Assembly: GCA_001560895.1 (NCBI GenBank)
Contig: CP014326.1
Location: 694,001 to 758,000, forward strand
Reading direction: 5' to 3'
DNA: 64,000 bases
Source of the DNA: Streptococcus mitis
Lineage (GTDB): Bacteria > Bacillota > Bacilli > Lactobacillales > Streptococcaceae
Of this stretch, positions 8,980 through 18,401 are shown one piece after another. Positions within the stretch are counted from its first letter, which is position 1; each line of letters starts with the position of its first letter. A program made the translations under genes and the position numbers. The notes under the pieces are model-generated. The model searched no databases. It was given only the letters and a program-made list of their open reading frames with translations, and had not been told where the DNA came from.

Positions 8980-10434
8980 TTAGATTGTATTGGCTGACCA
9001 AACACTTACGGATTTAGCTGAGACTGGAAATTGTCCATAACCTTCCTCATCAATTGTAATTTGCTCTTGGTGGTTGCCAAGTAAATCTACAAAGGTTTGG
9101 TTAGCCCATTCTTGGCCAATAAACATTGACTTGCTGTTTTCTTGGTCATTTGAGATAAGGACTGCGATTGGGGATTGATTTTCAGCACCTGAACGTACCC
9201 AACCGATACAGTTATCATCATCAAAGTAGTCTGTTTGTTCTCCATAGGCCAAGTCTTTTCGGATGGCTAGGAGGCGGTCAAGAACTTCTTTGAAATCTTC
9301 TTGAGCGTATTTTCCTGAAATCCCATAGTAGTCTCCGTAAAAGACACATGGCAGTCCATTTTGACGTAATAGAATGAGGGCATAGGCTGCTGGCTTGAAC
9401 CATTCTTCAACAGTAGACTCAAGAGCCTGACCACGTTGAGTATCATGGTTGTCGACAAAGGTTACAGCCTTGTCAGGTTTGAGCTCAACCAAGCTATCTG
9501 TGAAAATACCACGAAGGTCATAGTTTGCGCCAGCTTGGCTAGCATCAAAGAGATTCTGGTGGAGACGAACATCGACAAGGTCAAAACGTTCTTCCGTTTT
9601 TTCAAGATAGTCTAGGTTGGCTTCCTTGTCTGGGTTCCAAAATTCACCAAAAACGTAGAAATCGTCACCGTATTTTTCCTTCATATCGCGGATAAAATTG
9701 CGCATAAAGAAAGAGTCAATGTGTTTGACGGCATCCAAGCGGAAACCAGCAATACCAGTCGTTTCCATGAACCAGTCAGCCCAGTCATAGATGTTTTTGA
9801 TAACTTCAGGATGCTTAAAGTCTAGGTCGGCATACATGAGGTAGTCGTAGTTACCGTTTTCGTTATCGACCAATTCCTCGTTGGCCCAGCCCTTGTTGTC
9901 TCCTTGAATCAGGTAAATCCCAGACTTACGGCGTTTTGCATCGTAGTCTGTACCTGTGAAGTGGTACCAGTGCCAGTGGAAGTCATTGTAGGTATCTTGG
10001 CGACCATCGAAGGTAAAACTAGTCCAACCATTGATGGTGAAGGGTTCTCCAAGTTCCACTGTACGGTCTACAGGATCCACTTCAATAACCTGAAAGGCTT
10101 CCATGTGATCAGCAGCAGCTTTGTGATTGAGCACCACATCGGCCATAGGTTGAATTCCCTGTGCTTTTAGGGCTTGAATGGCTTGAAGATAGTCTTCTTT
10201 AAAACCATACTTGGTGCGGACAGTCCCTTTTTGGTTGAACTCACCAAGGTCAAATAGGTCATAGACCCCATAACCGACATCTTTTTCATTGGTTGCCTTA
10301 AAAGCTGGTGGCATCCAGACGTGGCTAATCCCCAGATGAGCTAGGTGTGGAGCATCTTCAGCCAGACGCGTCCAGTGCTGACCGTCGTGGGGCAGATACC
10401 ATTCAAAGTATTGCATGAGTGTTTGATTTTGCAT
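8980..10434 (-). CDS. Cytoplasmic alpha-amylase (GH13)
   Basis: Glycoside hydrolase of 484 residues without a signal peptide, so it acts on maltodextrins inside the cell. The four GH13 motifs are visible: DVVLNHK, GFRLDAVKH with the nucleophile Asp, GEFWN with the acid/base Glu, and FVDNHDTQ with the transition-state Asp. The length and the start MQNQTLMQYFEWYLPHDG match the cytoplasmic alpha-amylase group of Firmicutes (subfamily 5 type). AGAGGAAA precedes the ATG. A cre site on the promoter indicates carbon catabolite control by CcpA. It is a single-gene unit, convergent with alaS. Confidence 0.95.
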   Translation of the reverse strand: MQNQTLMQYFEWYLPHDGQHWTRLAEDAPHLAHLGISHVWMPPAFKATNEKDVGYGVYDLFDLGEFNQKGTVRTKYGFKEDYLQAIQALKAQGIQPMADVVLNHKAAADHMEAFQVIEVDPVDRTVELGEPFTINGWTSFTFDGRQDTYNDFHWHWYHFTGTDYDAKRRKSGIYLIQGDNKGWANEELVDNENGNYDYLMYADLDFKHPEVIKNIYDWADWFMETTGIAGFRLDAVKHIDSFFMRNFIRDMKEKYGDDFYVFGEFWNPDKEANLDYLEKTEERFDLVDVRLHQNLFDASQAGANYDLRGIFTDSLVELKPDKAVTFVDNHDTQRGQALESTVEEWFKPAAYALILLRQNGLPCVFYGDYYGISGKYAQEDFKEVLDRLLAIRKDLAYGEQTDYFDDDNCIGWVRSGAENQSPIAVLISNDQENSKSMFIGQEWANQTFVDLLGNHQEQITIDEEGYGQFPVSAKSVSVWSANTI

Positions 10435-10467
10435 GATGTTTCCTCTTACTTGTCAATCTTGTTCTTT

Positions 10468-10496
10468 ATTCTATCATAAAGTATCTCTGAGCGCAA
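10468..10496 (-). promoter_or_regulatory. Promoter of the alpha-amylase gene
   Basis: Read on the minus strand: TTGCGC (10491-10496), a 17-base spacer, and TAGAAT (10468-10473) with an extended TGA just before it. The -35 box overlaps the cre palindrome. Confidence 0.7.
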
Positions 10497-10505
10497 ACGT
10501 TTGCG
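10492..10505 (-). promoter_or_regulatory. cre (catabolite-responsive element), CcpA operator
   Basis: CGCAAACGTTTGCG is a perfect 14-base palindrome matching the core of the cre consensus. It covers the -35 region of the amylase promoter, so CcpA binding should repress the gene in the presence of preferred sugars. Confidence 0.85.
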
Positions 10506-10572
10506 TAAGATAGAAAAAATATATTTTGACTACTTAAAATAAAGTGTTGATTTTTTTGTATCAAAGTGCTAG

Positions 10573-10578
10573 TATAAT
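10573..10578 (+). promoter_or_regulatory. -10 box of the ABC exporter operon
   Basis: TATAAT lies 34 bases before the ATG of the ATPase gene. TTGATT at 10547 is 20 bases upstream, longer than ideal, so only the -10 is called. Confidence 0.5.
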
Positions 10579-10612
10579 AGTATGTAATATAGATAAAGAT
10601 AGGAGTCATCCC

Positions 10613-11362
10613 ATGATTGAATTTCAAAATGTTAGTAAGTTGTATGGTGATAAAGAGGCTTTGAGCAACCTCAATCTGCAGATTGAAAATGGGAAGATTA
10701 TGGGCTTGATTGGCCATAATGGGGCTGGAAAATCGACCACTATAAAATCTTTAGTCAGTATCATTTCTCCCAGCAGTGGTCGTATTTTAGTAGATGGTCA
10801 GGATTTATCGGAAAATCGCTTGGCTATTAAACGAAAGATTGGCTACGTAGCAGACTCGCCTGACTTATTTTTACGCTTAACGGCCAATGAATTTTGGGAA
10901 TTGATTGCTTCATCCTATGATCTGAGCAGTTCTGACTTGGAAGCTAGTTTAGCTAGGCTATTGAACGTTTTTGATTTTGCTGAAAACCGCTATCAGGTTA
11001 TTGAAACCCTTTCTCACGGAATGCGTCAGAAAGTCTTTGTCATCGGAGCACTCTTGTCTGATCCTGATATTTGGGTCTTGGACGAACCCTTGACTGGTTT
11101 GGATCCCCAGGCTGCCTTTGATTTGAAGCAGATGATGAAGGAACATGCACAAAAAGGGAAGACGGTCTTGTTTTCAACTCATGTCCTAGAGGTAGCCGAG
11201 CAAGTCTGTGATCGGATTGCCATTTTGAAAAAGGGGCATTTGATTTATTGTGGTAGCGTAGAGGACTTGAGAAAAGACCATCCAGACCAGTCTTTGGAAA
11301 GTATCTACCTTAGTCTTGCTGGTAGAAAAGAGGAGGTTTCAGATGCGTCTCAAGGTCATTAA
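10613..11362 (+). CDS. ABC transporter ATP-binding protein
   Basis: ATPase of 249 residues. Walker A is GHNGAGKST, the signature is LSHGMRQ, and Walker B is IWVLDEPLTGLDP; the H-loop follows as FSTHVLE. I chose ATG 10613 (MIEFQNVSKLYG) with AGGAG upstream over an in-frame upstream start that would add 23 unrelated residues. It overlaps the membrane gene by 20 bases and forms a two-gene exporter-type unit. The substrate cannot be read from the sequence. Confidence 0.93.
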   Translation: MIEFQNVSKLYGDKEALSNLNLQIENGKIMGLIGHNGAGKSTTIKSLVSIISPSSGRILVDGQDLSENRLAIKRKIGYVADSPDLFLRLTANEFWELIASSYDLSSSDLEASLARLLNVFDFAENRYQVIETLSHGMRQKVFVIGALLSDPDIWVLDEPLTGLDPQAAFDLKQMMKEHAQKGKTVLFSTHVLEVAEQVCDRIAILKKGHLIYCGSVEDLRKDHPDQSLESIYLSLAGRKEEVSDASQGH

Positions 11363-12977
11363 AAAATTAGTGGATATCAATATCCTCTATTCATCTCAAG
11401 AAGCTAATCTGGCTAACCTACGAAAGAAGCAAGCTAAAAATCCTGGAAAAAAAGTAAATGTTTCCGCTAGAGTCCTAAGTTCTTACATTTTTTCCAGTCT
11501 CTTGATGCTTTTCATGTTTATAAATATAGCCTTTCGTTTTCCTTTTGAGGAAATACCAAGTTTTTTTAGTACCATGGTTGCTATTTTACTGGTGCTTGCC
11601 TTTTCAACTTCTTTCACTGCATTTTACAATGTCTTTTATGAGAGTAAGGACTTGGCATCGTATAGGCCCTATGCCTTTAAAGAATCAGAGATTATAATTG
11701 CTAAAGGACTGTCTGTTCTCTTGCCAGCTCTAGCTGGAATTGTACCAATCCTAGCTTATTTTCTAGTCCTCTATATTAGGCTAGCTCCTTCTCTTTGGCT
11801 GGGCTTGCCTTTGATGCTGCTGTCCTTGGCCTTGTTATTTGTATCTGTTACTTTAGTGATGGTAGTGGCAGTACATTTCTTGGCTCAGACTAGGGTCTTC
11901 AGAAAGTATCAGTCTATTTTTGCCAATGTGATGATTGGAATAGGAGTTCTCATACCTTTAATATTTGTCCTCTTTCTACAGTCAACTTTTGGAAGTATTG
12001 TTGACAAAGTTAGAGACATTCCATTTCTCCTTTATCCTCTTCATATCTTTTACAAAATAGCAGTGGAGCCTTTTTCGACAGAAGCCATCCTGGGTCTACT
12101 CGCTTGGATAGGACTAACTCTCTTCTTACTTTACCTGACCAAAAAGAAGGTTCTTCCTCATTTTTATGACGTGATTCTGCTTAACAGTGAGGAGAAGGTC
12201 AAGAAAGAACGTCGCAGCAAGGAGAGGATTTCAACTACTAAAAAGGGATTTTTCCGTATGGTTTTACGCTACCACCTCACCCTCTTGGGACAGGGGACTG
12301 GCGTGATTACAGTGCTTTTTACAAGTGCTTTCCTTCCTTATCTCATGATGATTGGTCTGATTTCCAAAATCCGAGATTCTCAGATAGTTCCAGATATTTA
12401 TCCTCCATACTGGTTACCCTTATTTTTTATAGCTCTCTTTATAGCAGTTGTCAATAACAATATCACCAGCCTGCCTTCAATTGCCTTGTCCTTGGAGAGG
12501 GAAAATGTTGATTTTCTTAAGAGTTTACCCTTTGACTTTGCTCGTTATGTGAAAGTGAAATTTTGGATTATATTTGCTGTCCAGTCCTTTTTACCAGTTC
12601 TGACTTTACTTGGTCTTTCTCTATATCTAGGCTTGCCCACCCTTTCGATGATTTACCTTCTTGTAGTTTGGATCCTTGCCAGTGTCATCCTTTCTTGCCA
12701 CCATTACCTTAAGGACGTGAAAAATTTGTCAACCAATTGGAGTAACATTACGGACCTGGTGAACCGTTCAAATCGTATAGTAGCAATAGTTTTACTCTTA
12801 ATTTATAGTGTTATCTTAATGATTTTAGTCATAGCAAGTTTGTTCTTGGTTCAATCTCTCACCCCTGTCCTTGCCATTAGCTTGGGAGTAGGAGTTCTTA
12901 TATTCTTGCTTGCTCTTGCTATCTTTGGCTATCATTACTATCTATCACGCATATTGGCAGAGATAGAAAAAAGATGA
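11343..12977 (+). CDS. ABC exporter membrane protein
   Basis: Polytopic protein of 544 residues with about twelve hydrophobic segments, partner of the ATPase that overlaps its start by 20 bases. The start at 11343 is supported by GAGGAGG. A basic cytoplasmic loop (about residues 285-305, KVKKERRSKERIS) splits the protein in two halves. It resembles the large ABC-2 exporter membrane proteins of streptococci. Substrate unknown; antibiotic, peptide or lipid export are all possible. Confidence 0.85.
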   Translation: MRLKVIKKLVDINILYSSQEANLANLRKKQAKNPGKKVNVSARVLSSYIFSSLLMLFMFINIAFRFPFEEIPSFFSTMVAILLVLAFSTSFTAFYNVFYESKDLASYRPYAFKESEIIIAKGLSVLLPALAGIVPILAYFLVLYIRLAPSLWLGLPLMLLSLALLFVSVTLVMVVAVHFLAQTRVFRKYQSIFANVMIGIGVLIPLIFVLFLQSTFGSIVDKVRDIPFLLYPLHIFYKIAVEPFSTEAILGLLAWIGLTLFLLYLTKKKVLPHFYDVILLNSEEKVKKERRSKERISTTKKGFFRMVLRYHLTLLGQGTGVITVLFTSAFLPYLMMIGLISKIRDSQIVPDIYPPYWLPLFFIALFIAVVNNNITSLPSIALSLERENVDFLKSLPFDFARYVKVKFWIIFAVQSFLPVLTLLGLSLYLGLPTLSMIYLLVVWILASVILSCHHYLKDVKNLSTNWSNITDLVNRSNRIVAIVLLLIYSVILMILVIASLFLVQSLTPVLAISLGVGVLIFLLALAIFGYHYYLSRILAEIEKR

Positions 12978-13049
12978 GGTAGTTGGTCGCTTGCTTGATA
13001 AATTTTATAAAAAGAAATGAAGCTGAGTAAACCCCACTTCTAACTAGCA

Positions 13050-13087
13050 AAAAACGAGCATTTCCGTAGTTGGATATACTCGTTTTT
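13050..13087 (+). terminator. Intrinsic terminator of the ABC exporter operon
   Basis: AAAAACGAG (13050-13058) pairs with CTCGTTTTT (13079-13087). The structure is nearly symmetrical and could also act on the minus strand. Confidence 0.7.
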
Positions 13088-13323
13088 CTATGCCATTTTT
13101 CTTATCATAAGAACAAAACGACTAGAAATTTATAACAATGTATAAATCCTAAAGCATCAATTGCTTAAATTTTGGACTAGATTTTATCTATGATGTTTTG
13201 AAGATTAATGGAGCTTGAGATGTTTGCTATTTATGGATAGTGTACAAAGTAAATTGTTACTGGCGAGCTCTCTTATGCTTCTGGGTTTGCCTTTCATCTA
13301 GTTATTTTTATAAAAATCCGTTT

Positions 13324-13427
13324 TATACTCAATGCAAAACAAAGAGCAAACTAGGAAGCTAGCCTCAGGTTGCTCAAAGCACTGCTTTGAGGTTGCAGAT
13401 AAAGCTGACGTGGTTTGAAGAGTATTA
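13324..13427. repeat. BOX element (diverged, short)
   Basis: It starts with TATACTCAATG and carries GAGCAAACTAGGAAGCTAGC, a boxB-like palindrome around GCTCAAAGCACTGCTTTGAG, then GCTGACGTGGTTTGAAGAG and GTATTA. This is the boxA-B-C layout of pneumococcal BOX repeats, with the 3' part shortened. Confidence 0.8.
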
Positions 13428-13514
13428 GACTAATTCCCACTTTGGTAAGTCAAGTGGAAGTCACTTTGAGAAATTAGCCTGAAATAATTCCTATTTGTAA
13501 AACTCTGATAAGTC

Positions 13515-13544
13515 TTGGCTGATTTGCTAGAAATATGGTATAAT
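13515..13544 (+). promoter_or_regulatory. Extended -10 promoter of the U32 peptidase gene, leaderless
   Basis: TTGGCT (13515-13520) and TGG-TATAAT (13539-13544). Only seven bases separate the -10 box from the ATG at 13552, and no ribosome site fits between, so the mRNA should start at or within a base of the start codon. Confidence 0.7.
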
Positions 13545-13551
13545 TTTTCTT

Positions 13552-14481
13552 ATGGAAAAGATTATCATTACAGCAACTGCTGAAAGTATTGAACAAGTTA
13601 AACAACTGCTCGAAGCTGGCGTAGACCGTATCTATGTCGGTGAGAAAGATTTTGGCCTTCGTCTGCCAACAACCTTTAGTCATGACCAATTGCGTGAAAT
13701 CGCTAATCTGGTTCATGATGCTGGTAAGGAATTGATCGTTGCAGTCAATGCCCTCATGCACCAAGATATGATGGACCGTATCAAGCCTTTCTTAGACTTT
13801 TTGGAAGAAATCAAGACAGACTACATTACGATTGGGGATGCAGGTGTCTTTTATGTGGTCAATCGCGATGGTTATTCCTTTAAGACCATCTATGATGCTT
13901 CGACTATGGTAACTAGCAGTCGCCAGATTAACTTCTGGGGACAAAAGGCTGGCGCATCTGAGGCTGTTTTGGCGCGTGAAATTCCATCAGCTGAACTTTT
14001 CAAAATGCCAGAGATTTTGGAAATTCCTGCTGAAGTTTTGGTTTACGGTGCTAGTGTCATCCATCATTCTAAGCGTCCGCTCTTGCAAAACTACTATAAC
14101 TTTACGCACATCGATGATGAAAAAACGCGCAAGCGTGACCTCTTCTTGGCTGAGCCAAGTGACCCAGAGAGCCACTATTCCATTTTTGAAGATAATCATG
14201 GTACCCACATCTTTGCCAACAATGACCTTGATTTGATGACCAAATTGACAGAATTGGTGGAGCATGGTTTTACCCATTGGAAATTAGAAGGACTTTATAC
14301 TCCAGGTCAAAACTTTGTTGAGATTGCCAAACTCTTTATCCAAGCGCGTAGCTTGATCCAAGAGGGCAACTTTAGCCATGACCAAGCTTTCTTGCTGGAT
14401 GAAGAAGTGCGTAAGTTACACCCTAAAAACCGTTTCCTTGATACAGGATTTTATGACTACGATCCTGACATGGTTAAATAA
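13552..14481 (+). CDS. Peptidase U32 family protein (TrhP1/YrrN-like, tRNA uridine hydroxylation)
   Basis: Protein of 309 residues with the U32 fold signature EAGVDRIYVGEKDFGLR and a beta/alpha pattern throughout. Short U32 proteins of this type correspond to Bacillus YrrN (TrhP1), which acts with a longer U32 partner in prephenate-dependent formation of 5-hydroxyuridine at the tRNA wobble position; the assignment rests on length and the N-terminus. The longer partner is not in this window. The gene lacks a ribosome site and appears to be expressed from a leaderless mRNA. A terminator follows. Confidence 0.8.
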   Translation: MEKIIITATAESIEQVKQLLEAGVDRIYVGEKDFGLRLPTTFSHDQLREIANLVHDAGKELIVAVNALMHQDMMDRIKPFLDFLEEIKTDYITIGDAGVFYVVNRDGYSFKTIYDASTMVTSSRQINFWGQKAGASEAVLAREIPSAELFKMPEILEIPAEVLVYGASVIHHSKRPLLQNYYNFTHIDDEKTRKRDLFLAEPSDPESHYSIFEDNHGTHIFANNDLDLMTKLTELVEHGFTHWKLEGLYTPGQNFVEIAKLFIQARSLIQEGNFSHDQAFLLDEEVRKLHPKNRFLDTGFYDYDPDMVK

Positions 14482-14494
14482 AGTAAATGATTCG

Positions 14495-14535
14495 TTGAGA
14501 GAAGGAAGATGCAAACATTTCTTCTCTCAATTTTT
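14495..14535 (+). terminator. Intrinsic terminator of the U32 gene
   Basis: TTGAGAGAAG (14495-14504) pairs perfectly with CTTCTCTCAA (14521-14530), followed by TTTTT. Confidence 0.85.
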
Positions 14536-14666
14536 CTTATTCTCCAATATTTTTAAAAAATCAGTAGGCTAGGATGCTCTGTTTACTGGGAATTTTTAAG
14601 ACAAGTAGTGTTCTTGAGTTTGAAAATTATCCCATGTTTGCAGGTGCCAAATGGCCCTTTTTTTGG

Positions 14667-14672
14667 TATAAT
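14667..14672 (+). promoter_or_regulatory. Extended -10 promoter of dinG, leaderless
   Basis: TGG-TATAAT ends eight bases before the dinG ATG at 14681. No clear -35 at normal spacing and no ribosome site are present, which implies a leaderless or nearly leaderless mRNA. Confidence 0.6.
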
Positions 14673-14680
14673 TTTTTATA

Positions 14681-17131
14681 ATGAAAACGATTGGTAATCG
14701 CTATGTTGTGGTGGATTTAGAGGCAACTAGCACAGGTAGTAAGGCTAAAATTATCCAAGTGGGAATTGTCGTGATTGAGGACGGAGAAATCGTCGATCAC
14801 TATACGACGGATGTCAATCCACATGAACCCTTGGATGCTCATATCAAAGAACTGACAGGATTGACAGACCAACGTCTGGCGCAAGCACCTGATTTTTCGC
14901 AAGTTGCTAGAAAAATCTTTGACTTGGTGAAGGATGGGATTTTTGTAGCCCACAATGTTCAGTTTGATGCCAATCTCTTGGCGGAAAATTTATTTTTTGA
15001 AGGCTATGAACTAAGAAATCCTCGTGTTGACACGGTCGAATTGGCACAGGTCTTTTTCCCTGAACTGGAAAAATATAGTTTGCCGATTTTGTGCCAGGAA
15101 TTAGGAATTCCTTTAAAACACGCTCATACAGCCCTTTCAGATGCCCAAGCTACTGCGGAATTACTCTTATTTCTACGGGAAAAGATGGCCCAGCTTCCTA
15201 AAGGTCTCTTGGAACGCTTGCTGGAAATGGCTGATGCCCTCCTATATGAGTCCTACCTGGTTATTGAGGAAATTTATAGAAATCAATCTATCCTGACTTC
15301 TCCAGACTTGGTCGAAGTTCAAGGACTGTATTTCAAGAAAACTGCATCTCCTCTGGAGACACGAAAACTATCTCAAGATTTTTCTAAAAATATTTCTCTA
15401 TTGAACCTTGAAATGAGGGAGGAACAAGAAAGTTTTGCTAAAGAGGTTGGCTTGCTATTGAAAGATGAGCCTGTATCATTAATTCAAGCGCCAACTGGAA
15501 TTGGGAAAACTTATGGCTATCTCTTACCCGCTTTGTCCCAAGTAAAAGAGCGTCAAATTGTTCTTAGTGTTCCGACAAAGATTCTTCAAAATCAAATCAT
15601 GGAAGAAGAAGGTAAAGGTCTCAAGGAAGTATTCCATACAGATATCCATAGTTTAAAGGGGCCACAGAATTACCTGAAGTTGGATGCCTTTTATCGTTCC
15701 TTACAGGAAAATGATGAAAATCGCTTATTTAGACGCTTTAAAATGCAACTCTTGGTTTGGCTGACAGAGACAGAAACCGGGGATTTGGATGAGATTGGTC
15801 AACTCTACCGTTACCAACATTTTCTAAGAGACCTTCGTCATGATGGGAATTTATCAATCCAGAGCTTATTTGTGACGGAAGATTTTTGGAAACGTAGTCA
15901 AGAAAGAGCAGAGACTTGCAAGCTCTTAGTGACCAATCATGCCTATCTTGTAACCAGACTGGAAGATAATCCTGAATTTGTCAGTGACCGTTTATTGATT
16001 ATTGATGAAGTCCAAAAAGTTTTGTTGGCCCTAGAAAATCTGCTTCAAGAGACCTACGATATCCAGTCTATTATTGATTTAGTTGATAAGGCTTTAGTAG
16101 GAGAAGAAAATAGGATTCAACAACGAATACTAGAAAGTATTCGCTTTGAGTGTCTCTACTTGATAGAACAATTTCAGTCTGGTAAATATCGAAAAAATAT
16201 CTTAGATTCTCTTGCCAATCTCCACCAGTATTTTTCAGAATTAGAGGTAGAGGGATTTGAGGAACTGGTTCGCTATTTTACGGCTGAAGGTGATTACTGG
16301 CTTGAAGCAACTGAAACGAGTCAGAAGAAAATTCAAATTTCTTCTACAAAATCAGGCCGTATTCTTCTATCTTCCTTAGTGCCTGATTCATGTCAAGTCT
16401 TGGGAGTGTCGGCCACTCTTGAGATTAGTCAGAGGGTTTCTTTGGCAGACCTTTTAGGCTATCCTGAAGCCAAATTTGTCAAGATTGAAGCTGGTAAAAA
16501 ACAGGATCAAGAAGTGGTCTTGGTCAAAGATTTCCCTCTAGTAACAGAAACTTCCATAGAAGTCTATGCCAAAGAGGTAGCTGATTTGCTGATGGATGTT
16601 CAAGCTTTCCAACAACCGATTTTGGTTCTCTTTACTGCCAAAGACATGCTTCTAGCAGTATCGGATTTACTTCCAGTTAGCCATCTGGCCCAGTATAAAA
16701 ATGGGGATGTTCATCAACTGAAGAAACGCTTTGAAAAAGGAGAACAACAAATCCTGCTTGGTGCAGCAAGTTTCTGGGAAGGAGTTGATTTTTCAAGCCA
16801 TCCTTTTGTGATTCAAGTTGTACCAAGACTTCCTTTCCAAAATCCCCAAGAGCCCTTGACGAAAAAGATCAATCAGGAACTAATTCAAGAAGGGAAAAAT
16901 GCCTTTTATGATTATCAATTGCCTATGGCTATTATTCGTTTAAAACAGGCTTTGGGAAGAAGTATGAGACGTGAACACCAACGTTCCTTAACCCTCATTC
17001 TGGATAGAAGAATTGTTGGAAAACAATACGGCAAGCAAATTGTGACTTCTCTAGCAAAAGAAGCGACTGTTAAAACCGTCTCTCGATCCGAAGTTGATGA
17101 GGCTGTTGATAAATTTTTAAATGAACTTTGA
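14681..17131 (+). CDS. dinG: DnaQ-family exonuclease / DinG-family helicase fusion
   Basis: Protein of 816 residues with an N-terminal DEDDh 3'-5' exonuclease domain (about 1-165; VVDLEATSTG, later AHNVQFD and HTALSDAQAT) fused to a superfamily 2 DinG-like helicase. Walker A is APTGIGKTYG, the DExx box is IIDEVQ, and the C-terminal motif is QALGRSMRRE. No cysteine cluster for an iron-sulphur domain is obvious, as in the Firmicutes type. It is expected to act on DNA repair intermediates. The gene precedes rodA by 36 bases and may be co-transcribed with it. Confidence 0.92.
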   Translation: MKTIGNRYVVVDLEATSTGSKAKIIQVGIVVIEDGEIVDHYTTDVNPHEPLDAHIKELTGLTDQRLAQAPDFSQVARKIFDLVKDGIFVAHNVQFDANLLAENLFFEGYELRNPRVDTVELAQVFFPELEKYSLPILCQELGIPLKHAHTALSDAQATAELLLFLREKMAQLPKGLLERLLEMADALLYESYLVIEEIYRNQSILTSPDLVEVQGLYFKKTASPLETRKLSQDFSKNISLLNLEMREEQESFAKEVGLLLKDEPVSLIQAPTGIGKTYGYLLPALSQVKERQIVLSVPTKILQNQIMEEEGKGLKEVFHTDIHSLKGPQNYLKLDAFYRSLQENDENRLFRRFKMQLLVWLTETETGDLDEIGQLYRYQHFLRDLRHDGNLSIQSLFVTEDFWKRSQERAETCKLLVTNHAYLVTRLEDNPEFVSDRLLIIDEVQKVLLALENLLQETYDIQSIIDLVDKALVGEENRIQQRILESIRFECLYLIEQFQSGKYRKNILDSLANLHQYFSELEVEGFEELVRYFTAEGDYWLEATETSQKKIQISSTKSGRILLSSLVPDSCQVLGVSATLEISQRVSLADLLGYPEAKFVKIEAGKKQDQEVVLVKDFPLVTETSIEVYAKEVADLLMDVQAFQQPILVLFTAKDMLLAVSDLLPVSHLAQYKNGDVHQLKKRFEKGEQQILLGAASFWEGVDFSSHPFVIQVVPRLPFQNPQEPLTKKINQELIQEGKNAFYDYQLPMAIIRLKQALGRSMRREHQRSLTLILDRRIVGKQYGKQIVTSLAKEATVKTVSRSEVDEAVDKFLNEL

Positions 17132-17167
17132 TAAATAGTATTGTATGAAAGTATAAGGTTAGTATAT

Positions 17168-18391
17168 ATGAAACGTTCTCTCGACTCTAGAGTCGATTAT
17201 AGTTTGCTATTGCCAGTGTTTTTCCTACTGGTTATCGGCGTGGTGGCTATTTATATAGCCGTTAGTCATGATTATCCCAATAATATTTTGCCCATTTTAG
17301 GACAGCAGGTCGCCTGGATTGCCTTGGGGCTTGTGATTGGTTTTGTGGTCATGCTCTTTAATACAGAATTTCTTTGGAAAGTGACCCCTTTTCTATATAT
17401 TTTAGGCTTGGGACTCATGGTTCTGCCGATCGTCTTTTATAATCCAAGTCTAGTTGCATCAACGGGTGCCAAAAACTGGGTATCAATAAATGGAATTACC
17501 CTATTCCAACCGTCAGAATTTATGAAGATATCCTATATCCTCATGTTGGCTCGTGTCATTGTCCAATTTACAAAGAAACATAAGGAATGGCAACGTACAG
17601 TTCCGCTGGACTTTTTATTAATTTTTTGGATGATTGTCTTTACTATTCCAGTCCTAGTTCTTTTGGCACTTCAAAGTGACTTAGGGACGGCTTTGGTTTT
17701 TGTAGCTATTTTCTCAGGAATCGTCTTGTTATCAGGAGTTTCTTGGAAAATTATTATTCCAGTATTTGTGACTGCTGTAACAGGAGTTGCTGGATTCTTA
17801 GTCATTTTTATCAGTAAGGGTGGTCGGGCTTTTCTCCATCAATTGGGGATGCCGACCTACCAAATCAATCGTATCTTGGCTTGGCTTAATCCATTTGACT
17901 TTGCCCAAACAACCACTTACCAGCAGGCTCAAGGACAGATTGCCATTGGAAGTGGTGGCTTATTTGGTCAAGGGTTTAATGCTTCGAATCTGCTTATTCC
18001 AGTTCGTGAGTCGGATATGATTTTCACGGTGATCGCAGAAGATTTTGGCTTTATTGGCTCTGTCCTTGTTATTGCCCTTTACCTCATGCTGATTTACCGT
18101 ATGTTGAAGATTACTCTTAAATCAAATAACCAGTTCTACACTTATATTTCCACAGGTTTGATTATGATGTTGCTCTTCCACATCTTTGAAAATATCGGCG
18201 CTGTGACGGGCTTGCTTCCTCTGACTGGGATTCCACTGCCTTTTATTTCGCAAGGAGGATCGGCTATTATTAGTAATTTGATCGGTGTTGGTTTGCTTTT
18301 ATCGATGAGTTATCAAACCAATCTAGCTGAAGAAAAGAGTGGAAAAGTCCGATTCAAGCGGAAAAAGGTTGTATTAAAACGAATCAAATAA
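17168..18391 (+). CDS. rodA: SEDS peptidoglycan glycosyltransferase RodA
   Basis: Membrane glycosyltransferase that polymerises lipid II during peripheral wall synthesis, paired with a class B PBP. The 407-residue protein has about ten transmembrane helices and the family blocks STGAKNWV, FQPSEFMK, QSDLGTA and IAIGSGGLFGQG. The catalytic aspartate corresponds to D283 in VRESDMIF. I prefer ATG 17168 over one at 17141 because the latter adds residues unlike the family. A weak AAGG lies upstream. Confidence 0.95.
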   Translation: MKRSLDSRVDYSLLLPVFFLLVIGVVAIYIAVSHDYPNNILPILGQQVAWIALGLVIGFVVMLFNTEFLWKVTPFLYILGLGLMVLPIVFYNPSLVASTGAKNWVSINGITLFQPSEFMKISYILMLARVIVQFTKKHKEWQRTVPLDFLLIFWMIVFTIPVLVLLALQSDLGTALVFVAIFSGIVLLSGVSWKIIIPVFVTAVTGVAGFLVIFISKGGRAFLHQLGMPTYQINRILAWLNPFDFAQTTTYQQAQGQIAIGSGGLFGQGFNASNLLIPVRESDMIFTVIAEDFGFIGSVLVIALYLMLIYRMLKITLKSNNQFYTYISTGLIMMLLFHIFENIGAVTGLLPLTGIPLPFISQGGSAIISNLIGVGLLLSMSYQTNLAEEKSGKVRFKRKKVVLKRIK

Positions 18392-18401
18392 GGAGAAAAT
18401 C

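Larger units (their letters stand above)
12978..13551. other. 574-base intergenic region
   Basis: It holds a terminator (13050-13087), a BOX-type repeat (13324-13427) and a promoter (13515-13544). Between about 13090 and 13320 I see only AT-rich sequence; a GTG-started frame of some 39 codons near 13240 has no ribosome site and runs into the BOX, so I do not call it a gene. Confidence 0.7.

Noticed and set aside
13240-13365. GTG-started frame of about 39 codons before the BOX element
   Set aside because: No ribosome site, it ends inside the BOX repeat, and composition looks random.
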